NCBI GenBank assembly: GCA_016775335.1
Contig: JAEUGJ010000033.1
Span: 1 to 64,000 of the forward strand
Source: Mogibacterium sp.
GTDB taxonomy: Bacteria; Bacillota; Clostridia; Peptostreptococcales; Anaerovoracaceae
Length of the DNA stretch: 64,000 bases
Reading direction: 5' to 3'
Positions 43,501-52,341 of this stretch are shown one piece after another. Positions within the stretch are counted from its first letter, which is position 1; the number at the start of each line of letters is the position of its first letter. Made by a program: the position numbers and the translations under genes. Below the pieces are notes generated by a model. It saw only the letters and a list, made by a program, of their open reading frames with translations, had not been told where the DNA came from and made no database searches.

Positions 43501-43723
43501 AATCATTTCCAAGGTTCAGCAGCTGAGAAAGCAGCACGACTTTGAAATGATGGATCACATCCGGATTTATCTGGCTGCGGATGAAGAGATTCAGAGCGCC
43601 GTTAACGGAGCGAAGGACCACATCATGTCCGAGACACTGGCAGACGAAATCGCTGCGAAGGATGGCATCGAGGTATTCGATATTAACGGTCACGATACTG
43701 GCATTGCAGTAGAAAGAGTATAA
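40598..43723 (+). CDS. ileS: Isoleucyl-tRNA synthetase, type 2-like
   Basis: The 1041-residue class I synthetase charges tRNA-Ile. The HIGH motif appears as PTANGKPGIHHVMART and the KMSKS motif as GKKMSKSRGN. The editing domain includes WTTTPWTLPSN, and CxxC metal sites are present (CARCGTG, CECGHLEC, CPECGKT). Length and the GIHHV form of the first motif fit the eukaryote-like type 2 IleRS, which in other bacteria is associated with low mupirocin sensitivity. The TAA stop overlaps the rlmN start as TAATG, so the two genes are coupled. GGAAGGAA precedes the ATG. Confidence 0.95.
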   Translation: MFENLSEKSVAETQEEQVNHWKDIDLLDRCVKEREDCPSFVFFEGPPTANGKPGIHHVMARTLKDSINRYKTMKGFQVKRKAGWDTHGLPVEIEVEKQLGMNGKQDIEKYGIKEFNEKCRESVFKYTSMWTDMSDRMAYMADLDDPYITYKNDYIESGWWILKKFFDAGLIYEGHKVQPYCARCGTGLASHEVAQGYKEISVLTVTCKFKRKGMDNEYFLAWTTTPWTLPSNVLITVGPEVDYIRAKMLEGPEEGNVLIVAQALADKVLGEGKYEVLETMKGKDLEYQEYEQLMPFVKMEDGDKKAFFVACADYVSTEDGTGLVHTAYAFGEDDYNTCRRYNVPFARPVDEKGRFTETPWAGHFVMEDGLDVEILKYLAGENKVYSKQKMVHNYPHCWRCGTPLVYYAKPGWYIEMSKLKDQLVENNNTVNWYPPFVGEKRFGNWLAEVKDWAISRSRYWGTPIPIWRCECGHLECIGSREELKEKGVEAVDPETIDLHRPYVDDIHLTCPECGKTMTRIPEVMDCWFDSGAMPYAQWHYPFENKERFEKELFPADFICEGIDQTRGWFYSLMAISTFIMGRAPYKNVLVNDLILDKEGKKMSKSRGNTVSPFELLDKYGADALRWYLVSTSPAWTPTRFDEDGVKEVVSKFFGTLKNIYNFFVLYSNLEDLDVASLQVPYENRPELDRWIISRYNKCIREATAALDSYEHMRMVRTINDFVVEDLSNWYIRRARRRFYAEEMDEDKKSVFATTYEILVGVAKLIAPIAPFISDEMYIKLTGNETVHTAYYPEADESLIDEKVEERMGLVKTLVNLGRGTREKEKLKVRQPLQEVIIDGSYESIISDLVPLIQEELNVKNVVFEPELDKYMNFSIKPNFREAGKALGKNVKEFGKKLAECDAKKLIAEVQGGSVTMNLGGEDYEIPEDYLDVRISAKEGFVVGMENNVFTILETTLTPELINEGYVREIISKVQQLRKQHDFEMMDHIRIYLAADEEIQSAVNGAKDHIMSETLADEIAAKDGIEVFDINGHDTGIAVERV

Positions 43724-44757
43724 TGAACAATTCAAATTTAGAATTAAAGAATATACTTGGAAACGATCCCGACGAATTAGTCGGGGTCGTTTCTGAGTTG
43801 GGTGAAAAAAAATTCCGGGCGAAGCAGCTTTTCCGGTGGCTGTCGAAAGGGGTTGGCGACTTTGATGAAATGAGCAACCTGTCGAAATCCTTTCGAGAGA
43901 AACTAAAAGAGCACTATTACATCGATATTCCCCGGGTAATTTACGACCAGCAGTCCCGCACCGACGGTACGCGAAAGTGCCTGTTCGAATTCCGGGACGG
44001 AAGCCGGGTGGAATCCGTATTTATGAAGTACAGCTACGGGAACTCCATCTGCATCTCATCCCAGGTGGGATGCCGAATGGGGTGCACTTTCTGTGCGTCC
44101 ACGCGGAAGGGTCTGGACCGAAGCCTGACGGCGGGTGAGATATTCGCCCAGGTGCTGGCCATGCGAAACCTGACGGGAGAGGACATCAACCACGTGGTGA
44201 TGATGGGAATCGGCGAGCCCTTCGACAATTACGAGAACATGGCCGGTTTTCTTAGACTGATCCATCATCCCGACGGATACAATTTAAGCTACCGAAACAT
44301 TACCGTATCCACCTGCGGCGTGATTCCGGGAATCCGCCGGTTCATGGAGGAGTTTCCCCAGGTGAACCTGGCTATTTCTCTTCATGCACCGAACGAGAAG
44401 ATTCGCCGGCAATCCATGCCGGTGACCCGCAAGTACGGATACGATGAACTCATGGAAGTCTGCCGGGAATATGCGAAGGTTACCGGACGGCGGATTACCT
44501 TTGAATACGCCCTGATCGACGGATTTAACGATTCTCGGGAGCACGCATTGGAGCTGGCGGGCCGGCTGAAGGGATGGCAGACCCATGTGAATCTGATTCC
44601 TTTGAACAAGGTAGAGGGCACCGGCTACAATACGCCAAATCGGGAGTCGGTACAGCGATTCCGCAGAATTCTGGAAGAGAATCACGTTGCGGTGACGGTT
44701 CGACGGACTTTGGGGGCCGATATCGACGCGGCTTGCGGACAACTTCGCCTGCGCTAA
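43723..44757 (+). CDS. rlmN: 23S rRNA / tRNA adenine C2-methyltransferase RlmN
   Basis: The 344-residue radical-SAM enzyme methylates A2503 of 23S rRNA and A37 of some tRNAs. The CxxxCxxC cluster is in GCRMGCTFCAS (~115-124), with a GEPFDNYENM block. The methyl-carrying C-terminal Cys338 lies in DAACGQLR. The start ATG shares its A with the ileS stop. An AGAAAGAG site lies at the end of ileS. Confidence 0.97.
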   Translation: MNNSNLELKNILGNDPDELVGVVSELGEKKFRAKQLFRWLSKGVGDFDEMSNLSKSFREKLKEHYYIDIPRVIYDQQSRTDGTRKCLFEFRDGSRVESVFMKYSYGNSICISSQVGCRMGCTFCASTRKGLDRSLTAGEIFAQVLAMRNLTGEDINHVVMMGIGEPFDNYENMAGFLRLIHHPDGYNLSYRNITVSTCGVIPGIRRFMEEFPQVNLAISLHAPNEKIRRQSMPVTRKYGYDELMEVCREYAKVTGRRITFEYALIDGFNDSREHALELAGRLKGWQTHVNLIPLNKVEGTGYNTPNRESVQRFRRILEENHVAVTVRRTLGADIDAACGQLRLR

Positions 44758-44797
44758 AGTTCTTTTATAGATTATTGAAAGACAAAGACCGAAAAAG

Positions 44798-44814
44798 TGT
44801 GATATAATATCACA
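44798..44814 (+). promoter_or_regulatory. Palindromic operator over the plsX -10
   Basis: The 17-base perfect palindrome TGTGATATAATATCACA covers a TATAAT (44803-44808), 34 bases before plsX. The position predicts repression by a dimeric regulator. TGTGA-N7-TCACA is close to, but one base longer than, a Crp-type site, and it differs from the FapR and FabT boxes I remember. No fitting -35 was identified (TTGAAA at 44775-44780 is 22 bases away). Confidence 0.5.
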
Positions 44815-44847
44815 TTAGGTTTTGTTGAACAAAAACGGGAGAAAACT

Positions 44848-45858
44848 ATGAATATTATGATTGACGGCATGGGAGGAGACCATGCACCGGAGGAAATCGT
44901 AAAGGGCGCCGTTCAGGCGGCGAAGGAGATTTCCGGCACCGTTTCCATCATCGGTCAGGAGGATCGCATCAACGAGTGCCTGCAGGCCCTGAACTGGAAC
45001 GGAGATAATATTGAAGTCGTAAATGCAACGGAAGTGATTTCCAACAACGAGTCGCCGGCGATGGCAGTTCGGAAGAAGAAGGACTCTTCCATTTCAAAGG
45101 GCATGCGCATGCTTAAAGAAGGAGAAGTGGATGCGTTCATTTCCGGCGGAAGCACCGGCGCACTGCTTTCCGCGGGTTTGCTGATTCTGGGCAGAATTCG
45201 CGGCATTAAGCGTCCGGCGATTGCGGCGTTCTTTCCGAAAATCGGCATGAACGATACATCCCTGATTCTGGATTGCGGCGCCAATGCGGAGTCCCGTCCG
45301 GAATACCTGCTGCAGTACGGCATTATGGGAAGTATTTTTGTGGAAAAGGTGAAGGACATCGAGAATCCGGAAGTGATGCTTCTGAACGTGGGCGCGGAAG
45401 AAGAGAAGGGAGATCCGCTTCACAAGGAATCCTTCGAACTCCTTCGAAATGCGGACATCAATTTCAAGGGAAACTGCGAAGGCCGAGATGTGCCGTTCGG
45501 ATGCTGCGATGTTGTGGTAACAGACGGTTTCTCCGGAAACGTGTTCCTGAAGAGTTCCGAGGGCGTGGCCCTTGCGGTGATGAAGCGCATTAAGCAGAAG
45601 ATGACGGAAGGCCTTGTGGCAAAAGCCGGCGCATTGCTGTCCTACAACAAGCTGAAGGAAATCAAGAAGGAGTTCGATTACTCCGAAGAGGGCGGTGCTC
45701 CGATCCTGGGATTAAAGGGACCGGTACTGAAGATTCACGGAAGCTCCAAGGCGAATGCCGTATACAACGCAATCTTAAAGGCGGTTCCGTACGTGGAACA
45801 GAACGTAACCGCACTGATTGAGAATGCGATTACGGAAAAATCTTCGGGAGAGGAATAG
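44848..45858 (+). CDS. plsX: Phosphate acyltransferase PlsX
   Basis: The 336-residue enzyme makes acyl-phosphate from acyl-ACP for PlsY. It begins with the family signature MIDGMGGDHAPEEIVKGAVQA. It also has SGGSTGALLSAGLLILGRI and LDCGANAESRPEYLLQYG, and VVTDGFSGNVFLKSSEG near the active site. It starts the run plsX-rnc-smc-ftsY-der-plsY; acpP, which often follows plsX, is missing here. rnc starts at the base after the stop. Confidence 0.97.
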   Translation: MNIMIDGMGGDHAPEEIVKGAVQAAKEISGTVSIIGQEDRINECLQALNWNGDNIEVVNATEVISNNESPAMAVRKKKDSSISKGMRMLKEGEVDAFISGGSTGALLSAGLLILGRIRGIKRPAIAAFFPKIGMNDTSLILDCGANAESRPEYLLQYGIMGSIFVEKVKDIENPEVMLLNVGAEEEKGDPLHKESFELLRNADINFKGNCEGRDVPFGCCDVVVTDGFSGNVFLKSSEGVALAVMKRIKQKMTEGLVAKAGALLSYNKLKEIKKEFDYSEEGGAPILGLKGPVLKIHGSSKANAVYNAILKAVPYVEQNVTALIENAITEKSSGEE

Positions 45859-46548
45859 ATGAAGGATTACTCAGTCCTGGAACGCAATCTGGGATATTCT
45901 TTTCAAGACAAAAAATTGCTGGCTCATGCTCTAACGCATAGTTCCTATGCTTCCGAGCATGATTTGGCGTATTCGGAAAACAACGAACGGTTGGAATTCA
46001 TCGGGGATGCGTATCTGGACGCCATCATCGGGAACAAGCTGTACGAGGTGATGCCGAACCAACCGGAAGGAGTTCTTTCCAAGACTCGTGCTAACATCGT
46101 CTGCGAGCGTTCGCTGGCGACCATTGCCCGGCACATCGGGCTGGGCGACTTTCTTTTTCTGGGAAACGGAGAGGAAATGTACGGCGGCCGTGAGAAGGAT
46201 TCCCTTCTGGCGGATGCGGTGGAAGCCATCATTGGTGCGATTATTCGGGAGAGCGGTTACGACTGCGCGGACCGGGTGGTGCTGAAGCTGTTCGAAGAGA
46301 ATATCTTGCTGGCGCTGCAGGGAAAGCTATATCACGATTATAAGACCGCTCTGCAGGAGATGCTGCAGGAGCGATATAAGAATGTAAGAATCCAATATGA
46401 ACCGGTTTCGGAAAGCGGGCCGGATCATCGAAAGGTTTTTACGGTGCAGGTAAAAGTAGACGATGCCGTTCTGGCAACCGGTTCCGGGCACAGCAAGAAA
46501 GCGGCGGAACAGGAAGCGGCCAGAAAAGTGCTGATGAAAGGGGTTTAA
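45859..46548 (+). CDS. rnc: Ribonuclease III
   Basis: The 229-residue dsRNA endonuclease has the signature NERLEFIGDAYLDAIIG (~40-56), with catalytic Glu and Asp. EKDSLLADAVEAIIGAI carries the second acidic pair. A C-terminal double-stranded RNA binding domain (DYKTALQEMLQERYKNVRIQYEPVSESGPDHRKVF...GSGHSKKAAEQEAARKVL) follows. ATG directly follows the plsX stop. The order rnc-smc-ftsY is the conserved Bacillota arrangement. Confidence 0.98.
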   Translation: MKDYSVLERNLGYSFQDKKLLAHALTHSSYASEHDLAYSENNERLEFIGDAYLDAIIGNKLYEVMPNQPEGVLSKTRANIVCERSLATIARHIGLGDFLFLGNGEEMYGGREKDSLLADAVEAIIGAIIRESGYDCADRVVLKLFEENILLALQGKLYHDYKTALQEMLQERYKNVRIQYEPVSESGPDHRKVFTVQVKVDDAVLATGSGHSKKAAEQEAARKVLMKGV

Positions 46549-46551
46549 TCA

Positions 46552-49500
46552 TTGCAATTTAAGCGAATCGAGATGCAGGGTTTCAAATCTTTCGCGGACC
46601 CGGTCTGCATTGAACTGAATGATGGAATCACCTGTATCGTCGGCCCGAACGGCAGCGGAAAGAGTAACATCAGCGATGCCCTTCGATGGGTGCTGGGCGA
46701 GCAGAGCCCGAAGCAGCTTCGAGGAAACAAGATGGATGAGGTTATTTTTGCCGGAACCACCAGCCGGAAGCCGAAGGGGATGGCGGAGGTATCTCTGGTT
46801 GTTGATAACTCTTCCGGAATGCTGCCGGTTGACTATAACGAGGTAGCGGTAACGCGAAGGATGTACCGCTCCGGAGAGAGCGAATACCTGATCAACGGAA
46901 ACAACTGCCGTCTGAAGGATGTGCGGGAGCTGTTCATGGACACCGGAATCGGAGTTGACGGATATTCTATTATCGGTCAAGGCAAGATTCAGGAGATTGT
47001 CAGCACCAAGCCGGAGAACCGACGGGAGATTTTCGAAGAGGCGGCGGGAATCGTTTCCTACAAAACCCGCAAGCAGGATGCGGAGCGGAAGCTGGTGTCC
47101 GCATCGGACAATCTGGAACGTGTCCGCGATATCATTTCGGAAATCGAAGACCGCATCGACGGCCTCAAGGAGGACTCCGAGAAGGCGCAGGAGTACATCC
47201 GGCTCCGAGATCGGTATAAGGTGCTGGCGGTGAATATCATTCTGCACAGCATCGGAAATCTGGAGCGCAATGTGGAAAGCGGACAGACCGAGCTGGAGGA
47301 ACTGGCGCGGGAATACGATGAGCTGCTGACACAAAAATCAGCGCTGGACCGTCAGGTGGAAGAATGCCGTATTCGGGATGCAGAGCTCAGCCGGCAGTAC
47401 GAGGAGTGCAATCGGCAGCTGCGGGAAAAGACAGAAGAACTGAACCTGATTACCAATCGGGGACAGATTAACTCCGAACGGCTGAATAATATTGAAAGCA
47501 ATCTTCAGCGCCTTCAGGAAATTATTTCCGACACGACGGCGAAGATGGATGATTTAAAGAAAAAGCGGCAGTCTATGGAAAAGGATGCCGACGAGCTGGA
47601 GCAAACCGAAAGAGAATATCGCCGGGAGCTTCAGGATGCGGTGGTGCGCTTGAACGAGCGAACCAAGAAAACCGGAATTCTCCGGGAACGCATCGAACAG
47701 AACCGGGAATCCGCGATGGATATGGGAAATAAGAACGTATCCAGGCAGGCGGAAATCAATACATTAAAGAATTATCAGAAGACCCTGCGGGACCGTATGG
47801 AGCAGATTTCGTCAGAGAGTGAAGGACGGGAAGAGCACCTTCAGCAGAACCGGGCACGCCTGGAGGAGATGGAGACTGCTTTTACGGAAAAAGTAGAGGA
47901 GCAGGAAAATCTTCGCCGGACGGTGGAATCCCATACGGAGGAGATTCACCGCTATGAGGAGAAAATCGCGGCGGCGTCCAAGAGGCTGGAAGAAATTCTA
48001 CTTCAGGTGAATCGCCAGACGGCGCGGCGGAACACCATCGAAGAGATGGAAAACAACTACGAAGGATACAACAACGCGGTTCGAACGGTGATGCAGAAGA
48101 ACCTTCGGGGCGTGATAGGGACGGTGTCCGAGCTGATGTCGGTGCCGGACGGATATGAGCTGGCGATTGAAACCGCATTGGGCGGTGCCATGCAGAACAT
48201 CGTGTGCGAGGACGACCGCTCCGCAAAACAGGCCGTGGAATGGCTGAAGTCCGCTCGGGCGGGAAGAGCCACATTCCTTCCGATTGCGTCGATTCACAGC
48301 CGTCCGATATCGCCGGGAGCGGCGGAGCACATGGATGGATATCTGGGCATTGCCGCGGAGATGATCGATTTTGAGCCGGCGTATCGGGATATTTACGGAT
48401 ACTTGCTGGGCCGGGTAATCCTTGCTGACAACATGGACTGTGCGGTGGCGATTTCAAAGCGAGCGCCGGGCGGTTTTCGAATCGTGACCCTGGAAGGAGA
48501 GGTTATTTCCTCCAGCGGTGCCATTACCGGCGGAAGATATCGGAATAAATCCGCCAATCTTCTGGAACGAAAGAAGGAAATTGCTGCGCTGGACCTGGAA
48601 ATTGAATCTCTCCACGCATCTCAGAAGAAGGGAAAAGCCTTCCGGGAGGAATGCGTTCAGTCCCGGGATGCGGCGAAGGAAGAGCGAAAGAAGCTGACGC
48701 AGCGCCTTCAGGAACTGGAAGTCCAGCTCAGCGTATTAAAGAGCGAGAAGGATCACGCCGAATCCTTGGTAAAAGAAAGCGATACCGCGACCTCCCGCTA
48801 TTCCGAGGAACTGGAGAATATACAGGATGATTTGAAGCGGGCGGAGGAAATGATTCTTCGTTATAAGAATCAGATTGACGAAGTGGAAAAAGAAATTCAA
48901 CGCATGGAAGAGGAGTCGGAACAGCTGAGTGCAGATGTGGAACGGTACTCTTCGGATTCCGAGGAGTGTCAGGAACAGGTAGTTTCCTACAAGGTTCGGC
49001 TCGGTGAACAGGAACAGAAGATTCTGGCCATGAACGAAACCATTGAGCGAATCATCGACGACATTACCGAACAGGAAGACACGCTGAATTCCGCCGAAGA
49101 GGATTACGAGGAACAGAACCGGCAGCGGCTGCTTCTCACCACTTCCGGGGCGGAGTCCGATGAAAAGGAAACCGCACTGAAAGCGGAGAAGAAAGCGCTG
49201 GAAGACCGAGAGGTTCAGCTGACCGCAGATCTGGACCGGAACCGGCTGGATCAGGAGCGCGGAATCGAGAAGCAGAAATCCATATCCCAAAATGTTACAG
49301 ACATGCAGGATCGGAAATATAAGCTGGAAATTAAGAATACGAAGAACGAGACCCTGCTGTCCTCTCAGAAGGACAAGCTGTGGGATGAGTTTGAGATGTC
49401 CTACGCGGAAGCCCTGGAACTGCGTTCCGAGGATTTTGCCATCACTTCCGGCAATAAGGAAGCCCGGGAGATTCGGCTGCGCATGGCGGAGCTGGGCGAC

Positions 49501-50106
49501 GTAAACATTTCTGCGATTGAAGAGTACCGAAATGTGAGCCGCCGATACGAATTCATGACCACCCAGGAATCGGATCTGACCAAGGCCATGGATGAACTGC
49601 AAGGCATTATCCGGAACATGGACCGAACCATTCGGGAACGGTTCAAGGATAATTTCGAACGAATCGAAACGAACTTCGAGAGCACCTTCCGAGAGCTTTT
49701 CGGCGGAGGACATGCGGAGCTCAGCCTGGAAGATGAGCAGAATCCGCTGGATTCCGGAATCGATATCATCGCGCAGCCGCCGGGGAAATCTCTAAAGAAC
49801 ATCAACCTGATGTCCGGCGGAGAGAAAACCATGACTGCCATCGCACTGATGTTCGCGGTGCTGAAGACGAAACCCACACCGTTCTGTATTCTGGACGAGG
49901 TGGAAGCGGCATTGGACGAAGCGAATATCGAGCGCTTCTCGGATTATTTGAAGAATTTCCACGAAATTCAGTTCGCCATCATCACCCACCAGAAGGTGAC
50001 GATGGAACATGCGGATGTGTTATACGGTGTAACGATGCCGGAACAGGGCATTTCCCGGATGCTGTCCCTCAAGCTGGAGGATGCACGGGAGATGGATTTG
50101 GACTAA
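46552..50106 (+). CDS. smc: Chromosome partition protein SMC
   Basis: The 1184-residue ATPase is the core of bacterial condensin. The N-terminal head has Walker A GPNGSGKSNISDALRWVLGEQ (~32-52). Coiled coil spans about 165-500, and the hinge about 505-655 (GVIGTVSELMSVPDGYELAIETALGGAMQNIVCED). A second coil runs to ~1000, and the C-terminal head has signature LMSGGEKTMTAIALMFA (~1087) and Walker B FCILDEVEAALDEAN. It starts at TTG 46552, three bases after the rnc stop, with AAAGGGG inside the end of rnc. No scpA/scpB is in the window. Confidence 0.98.
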   Translation: MQFKRIEMQGFKSFADPVCIELNDGITCIVGPNGSGKSNISDALRWVLGEQSPKQLRGNKMDEVIFAGTTSRKPKGMAEVSLVVDNSSGMLPVDYNEVAVTRRMYRSGESEYLINGNNCRLKDVRELFMDTGIGVDGYSIIGQGKIQEIVSTKPENRREIFEEAAGIVSYKTRKQDAERKLVSASDNLERVRDIISEIEDRIDGLKEDSEKAQEYIRLRDRYKVLAVNIILHSIGNLERNVESGQTELEELAREYDELLTQKSALDRQVEECRIRDAELSRQYEECNRQLREKTEELNLITNRGQINSERLNNIESNLQRLQEIISDTTAKMDDLKKKRQSMEKDADELEQTEREYRRELQDAVVRLNERTKKTGILRERIEQNRESAMDMGNKNVSRQAEINTLKNYQKTLRDRMEQISSESEGREEHLQQNRARLEEMETAFTEKVEEQENLRRTVESHTEEIHRYEEKIAAASKRLEEILLQVNRQTARRNTIEEMENNYEGYNNAVRTVMQKNLRGVIGTVSELMSVPDGYELAIETALGGAMQNIVCEDDRSAKQAVEWLKSARAGRATFLPIASIHSRPISPGAAEHMDGYLGIAAEMIDFEPAYRDIYGYLLGRVILADNMDCAVAISKRAPGGFRIVTLEGEVISSSGAITGGRYRNKSANLLERKKEIAALDLEIESLHASQKKGKAFREECVQSRDAAKEERKKLTQRLQELEVQLSVLKSEKDHAESLVKESDTATSRYSEELENIQDDLKRAEEMILRYKNQIDEVEKEIQRMEEESEQLSADVERYSSDSEECQEQVVSYKVRLGEQEQKILAMNETIERIIDDITEQEDTLNSAEEDYEEQNRQRLLLTTSGAESDEKETALKAEKKALEDREVQLTADLDRNRLDQERGIEKQKSISQNVTDMQDRKYKLEIKNTKNETLLSSQKDKLWDEFEMSYAEALELRSEDFAITSGNKEAREIRLRMAELGDVNISAIEEYRNVSRRYEFMTTQESDLTKAMDELQGIIRNMDRTIRERFKDNFERIETNFESTFRELFGGGHAELSLEDEQNPLDSGIDIIAQPPGKSLKNINLMSGGEKTMTAIALMFAVLKTKPTPFCILDEVEAALDEANIERFSDYLKNFHEIQFAIITHQKVTMEHADVLYGVTMPEQGISRMLSLKLEDAREMDLD

Positions 50107-50127
50107 CCGGAACAGTGAGGAACAAGA

Positions 50128-51024
50128 ATGGGTATTTTTAAAGAAAAATCAACCTTTGCGAAATTTAGAGAGAAGATTACCAATGTAATCGTGGGTAACC
50201 CGAATCTGGATGAGGAGTTTCTGGATGAACTGGAAGAATCCCTGATTATTTCGGATATCGGAATCGATACCACCGAGAAGATCATGGAACAGCTTCGGGA
50301 ACGGGTGAACGCCCGCTACATTACGAAACCGGAGGAAGTGCAGAAGGCGCTGGAAAGCGTCATCGCGGATTTGGTGGATAAGGGGGAAAGAAACCGGCTG
50401 TGTAAGGAAAACCCGCTGATCATCCTGATGATTGGCATCAACGGCGGCGGAAAGACCACCTCCATCGGAAAGATTGCCAACCTGTGCCGGAAATCCGGCC
50501 GGTCCGTCATGCTGGCGGCGGCGGACACCTTTCGTGCGGCGGCGGCGGAACAGCTGCAGCAGTGGGGCGAGCGAATCGGCGTGAGGGTCATTCGCCACGA
50601 AGAGGGCACGGACCCATCGGCAGTCATCTACGACTCCATTCAGGCCGCAAAGGCAGCGGGAACGGACGTGCTGATTTGCGATACGGCGGGCCGTCTCCAG
50701 AATAAAAAGAACCTGATGAAGGAATTGGAGAAGATGAACCGAATCATCGACCGGGAATATCCGGAAGCGCATCGGGAGACGCTGCTGGTGCTGGATTCCA
50801 CCACCGGAAAGAATGCGGTAAGCCAGGCGCAGGAATTCTCGGAAATTGCGGAGATTACCGGATTGGTTTTGACCAAACTGGATGGTACCGCCCGGGGCGG
50901 AATCGCTATCACGGTGACGGATCAATTCGATATTCCGATTAAGTATATTGGCGTTGGCGAAGGTATTGATGATCTGTTGGAATTCAATCCAACACAATTT
51001 GCGGAGGAGATATTCGATGAGTAA
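50128..51024 (+). CDS. ftsY: Signal recognition particle receptor FtsY
   Basis: The 298-residue GTPase consists only of the NG domain; the long acidic A region found in E. coli is absent, as is usual in Bacillota. The G1 loop is GINGGGKTTSIGK (the commoner form is GVNGVGKTT), with DTFRAAAAEQL, DTAGRLQNKKNLM and TKLDGTARGG following. It docks ribosome-SRP complexes at the membrane. The last 8 bases overlap der. Confidence 0.97.
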   Translation: MGIFKEKSTFAKFREKITNVIVGNPNLDEEFLDELEESLIISDIGIDTTEKIMEQLRERVNARYITKPEEVQKALESVIADLVDKGERNRLCKENPLIILMIGINGGGKTTSIGKIANLCRKSGRSVMLAAADTFRAAAAEQLQQWGERIGVRVIRHEEGTDPSAVIYDSIQAAKAAGTDVLICDTAGRLQNKKNLMKELEKMNRIIDREYPEAHRETLLVLDSTTGKNAVSQAQEFSEIAEITGLVLTKLDGTARGGIAITVTDQFDIPIKYIGVGEGIDDLLEFNPTQFAEEIFDE

Positions 51025-52339
51025 ACCAATTCTAGCGGTCGTAGGACGGCCGAATGTAGGAAAATCCACATTTTTCAACCGAATTATCGGAGAGCGAAAA
51101 GCCATTGTGGAGGACGTTCCGGGGGTTACCCGGGACCGAATCTATGCGGAGACGGAATGGAACGGACGGGAGTTCGCCATCATCGATACCGGCGGTATCG
51201 AGGCCAGCACGGACGACCCGATTCTCTCCCAGATGAGAGACCAGGCGGTGGTGGCCATGGATATGGCGGACTTGATTTTGTTCATGGTGGACGGAAAAGA
51301 AGGCCTGACCACGGCGGACATCGAGGTGGGTGCCATCCTGCGCCGTACCGGAAAGAAAGTCATTCTCGTGGTGAATAAGATTGACAATCCGTCGAAGATG
51401 CCGGATACCATCTACGATTTTTATGAGCTGGGCCTGGGCGAACCGATTCCGATCAGTTCGGCCAACATGCTGAATATCGGTGACCTGCTGGATGAAATCG
51501 TTTCCGGTTTCCCGGACAAGGATTATGAGGCAGATGAAGAGAACATCAAGCTGGCCATCATCGGAAAACCGAACGTGGGCAAATCCTCTTTGGTGAACGC
51601 GCTGACCAAAGAAAACCGTGTGATTGTATCACCAATCGCCGGTACCACCCGGGATTCCATCGATACTCCGTTCAGCTTCGAAGGAAATGATTTTACCCTG
51701 ATCGATACGGCAGGCCTTCGGAGACGGAGCAAGGTGTACGACTCCATCGAGAAATTCAGCGTCATCCGTGCCATCGCGGCCATCGAACGCTGCGATATCT
51801 GCATCCTGATGATTGATGCCATGGAAGGCATCACGGAGCAGGACAAAAAAATCGCGGGTATTGCTCACGAGGCCGGCAAGGGCATGATGATCGTCATCAA
51901 TAAATGGGACCTGGTGGAAAAGGAAACCAACACCATGCGGGACTACGAGCGAAAGGTTCGCTCCGAGCTGCTGTTCGCTTCCTACGCACCGATTCTGTTC
52001 ACGTCGGTTCTTCAGGGACGTCGTATCTACGACATCCTTCGGAAAGCGGCCACCATCCAGGAAATCCGCATGAGAAGAATTACCACCGGCAAGCTGAACA
52101 ACCTGATTGAGGATGCGGTGATGATGCGTCAGCCGCCGTCGGACAAGGGCAAGAGACTGAAGATTTACTATGCGGCACAGATTGGGGTTGCGCCGCCACT
52201 GTTCTCCTTCAATATTAACTCCAGAGAACTGATGCATTTTTCTTATGCGCGCTATCTGGAAAACAGACTGAGAGAAGCCTATGATTTCGAAGGAACATCG
52301 GTGAAATTTGTATATAACGAGAAAAAAGGAGACAATTAA
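51017..52339 (+). CDS. der: Ribosome-associated GTPase Der (EngA)
   Basis: The 440-residue protein with two tandem GTPase domains is needed for 50S assembly. Domain 1 shows GRPNVGKSTFFNRI, DTGGIE and NKID. Domain 2 shows GKPNVGKSSLVNAL, DTAGLRRR and NKWD. A C-terminal KH-like domain (RMRRITTGKLNNLIEDAVMMRQPPSDKGKRLKIYYAAQ) follows. ATG 51017 overlaps the ftsY stop and has GGAGGAG 8 bases before it, inside ftsY. plsY starts 3 bases after its stop. Confidence 0.97.
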   Translation: MSKPILAVVGRPNVGKSTFFNRIIGERKAIVEDVPGVTRDRIYAETEWNGREFAIIDTGGIEASTDDPILSQMRDQAVVAMDMADLILFMVDGKEGLTTADIEVGAILRRTGKKVILVVNKIDNPSKMPDTIYDFYELGLGEPIPISSANMLNIGDLLDEIVSGFPDKDYEADEENIKLAIIGKPNVGKSSLVNALTKENRVIVSPIAGTTRDSIDTPFSFEGNDFTLIDTAGLRRRSKVYDSIEKFSVIRAIAAIERCDICILMIDAMEGITEQDKKIAGIAHEAGKGMMIVINKWDLVEKETNTMRDYERKVRSELLFASYAPILFTSVLQGRRIYDILRKAATIQEIRMRRITTGKLNNLIEDAVMMRQPPSDKGKRLKIYYAAQIGVAPPLFSFNINSRELMHFSYARYLENRLREAYDFEGTSVKFVYNEKKGDN

Positions 52340-52341
52340 GG

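Noticed and set aside
40613..43735. A 1040-codon open frame antisense to ileS and a 773-codon one antisense to pnp (31056-33377)
   Set aside because: Both are shadows of strongly biased codon use in the opposite strand. Their translations have no domain-like pattern and the plus-strand genes are certain.
45859..45859. Missing acpP between plsX and rnc as a sequencing gap
   Set aside because: The rnc ATG directly follows the plsX stop with normal sequence on both sides; acpP is simply located elsewhere.
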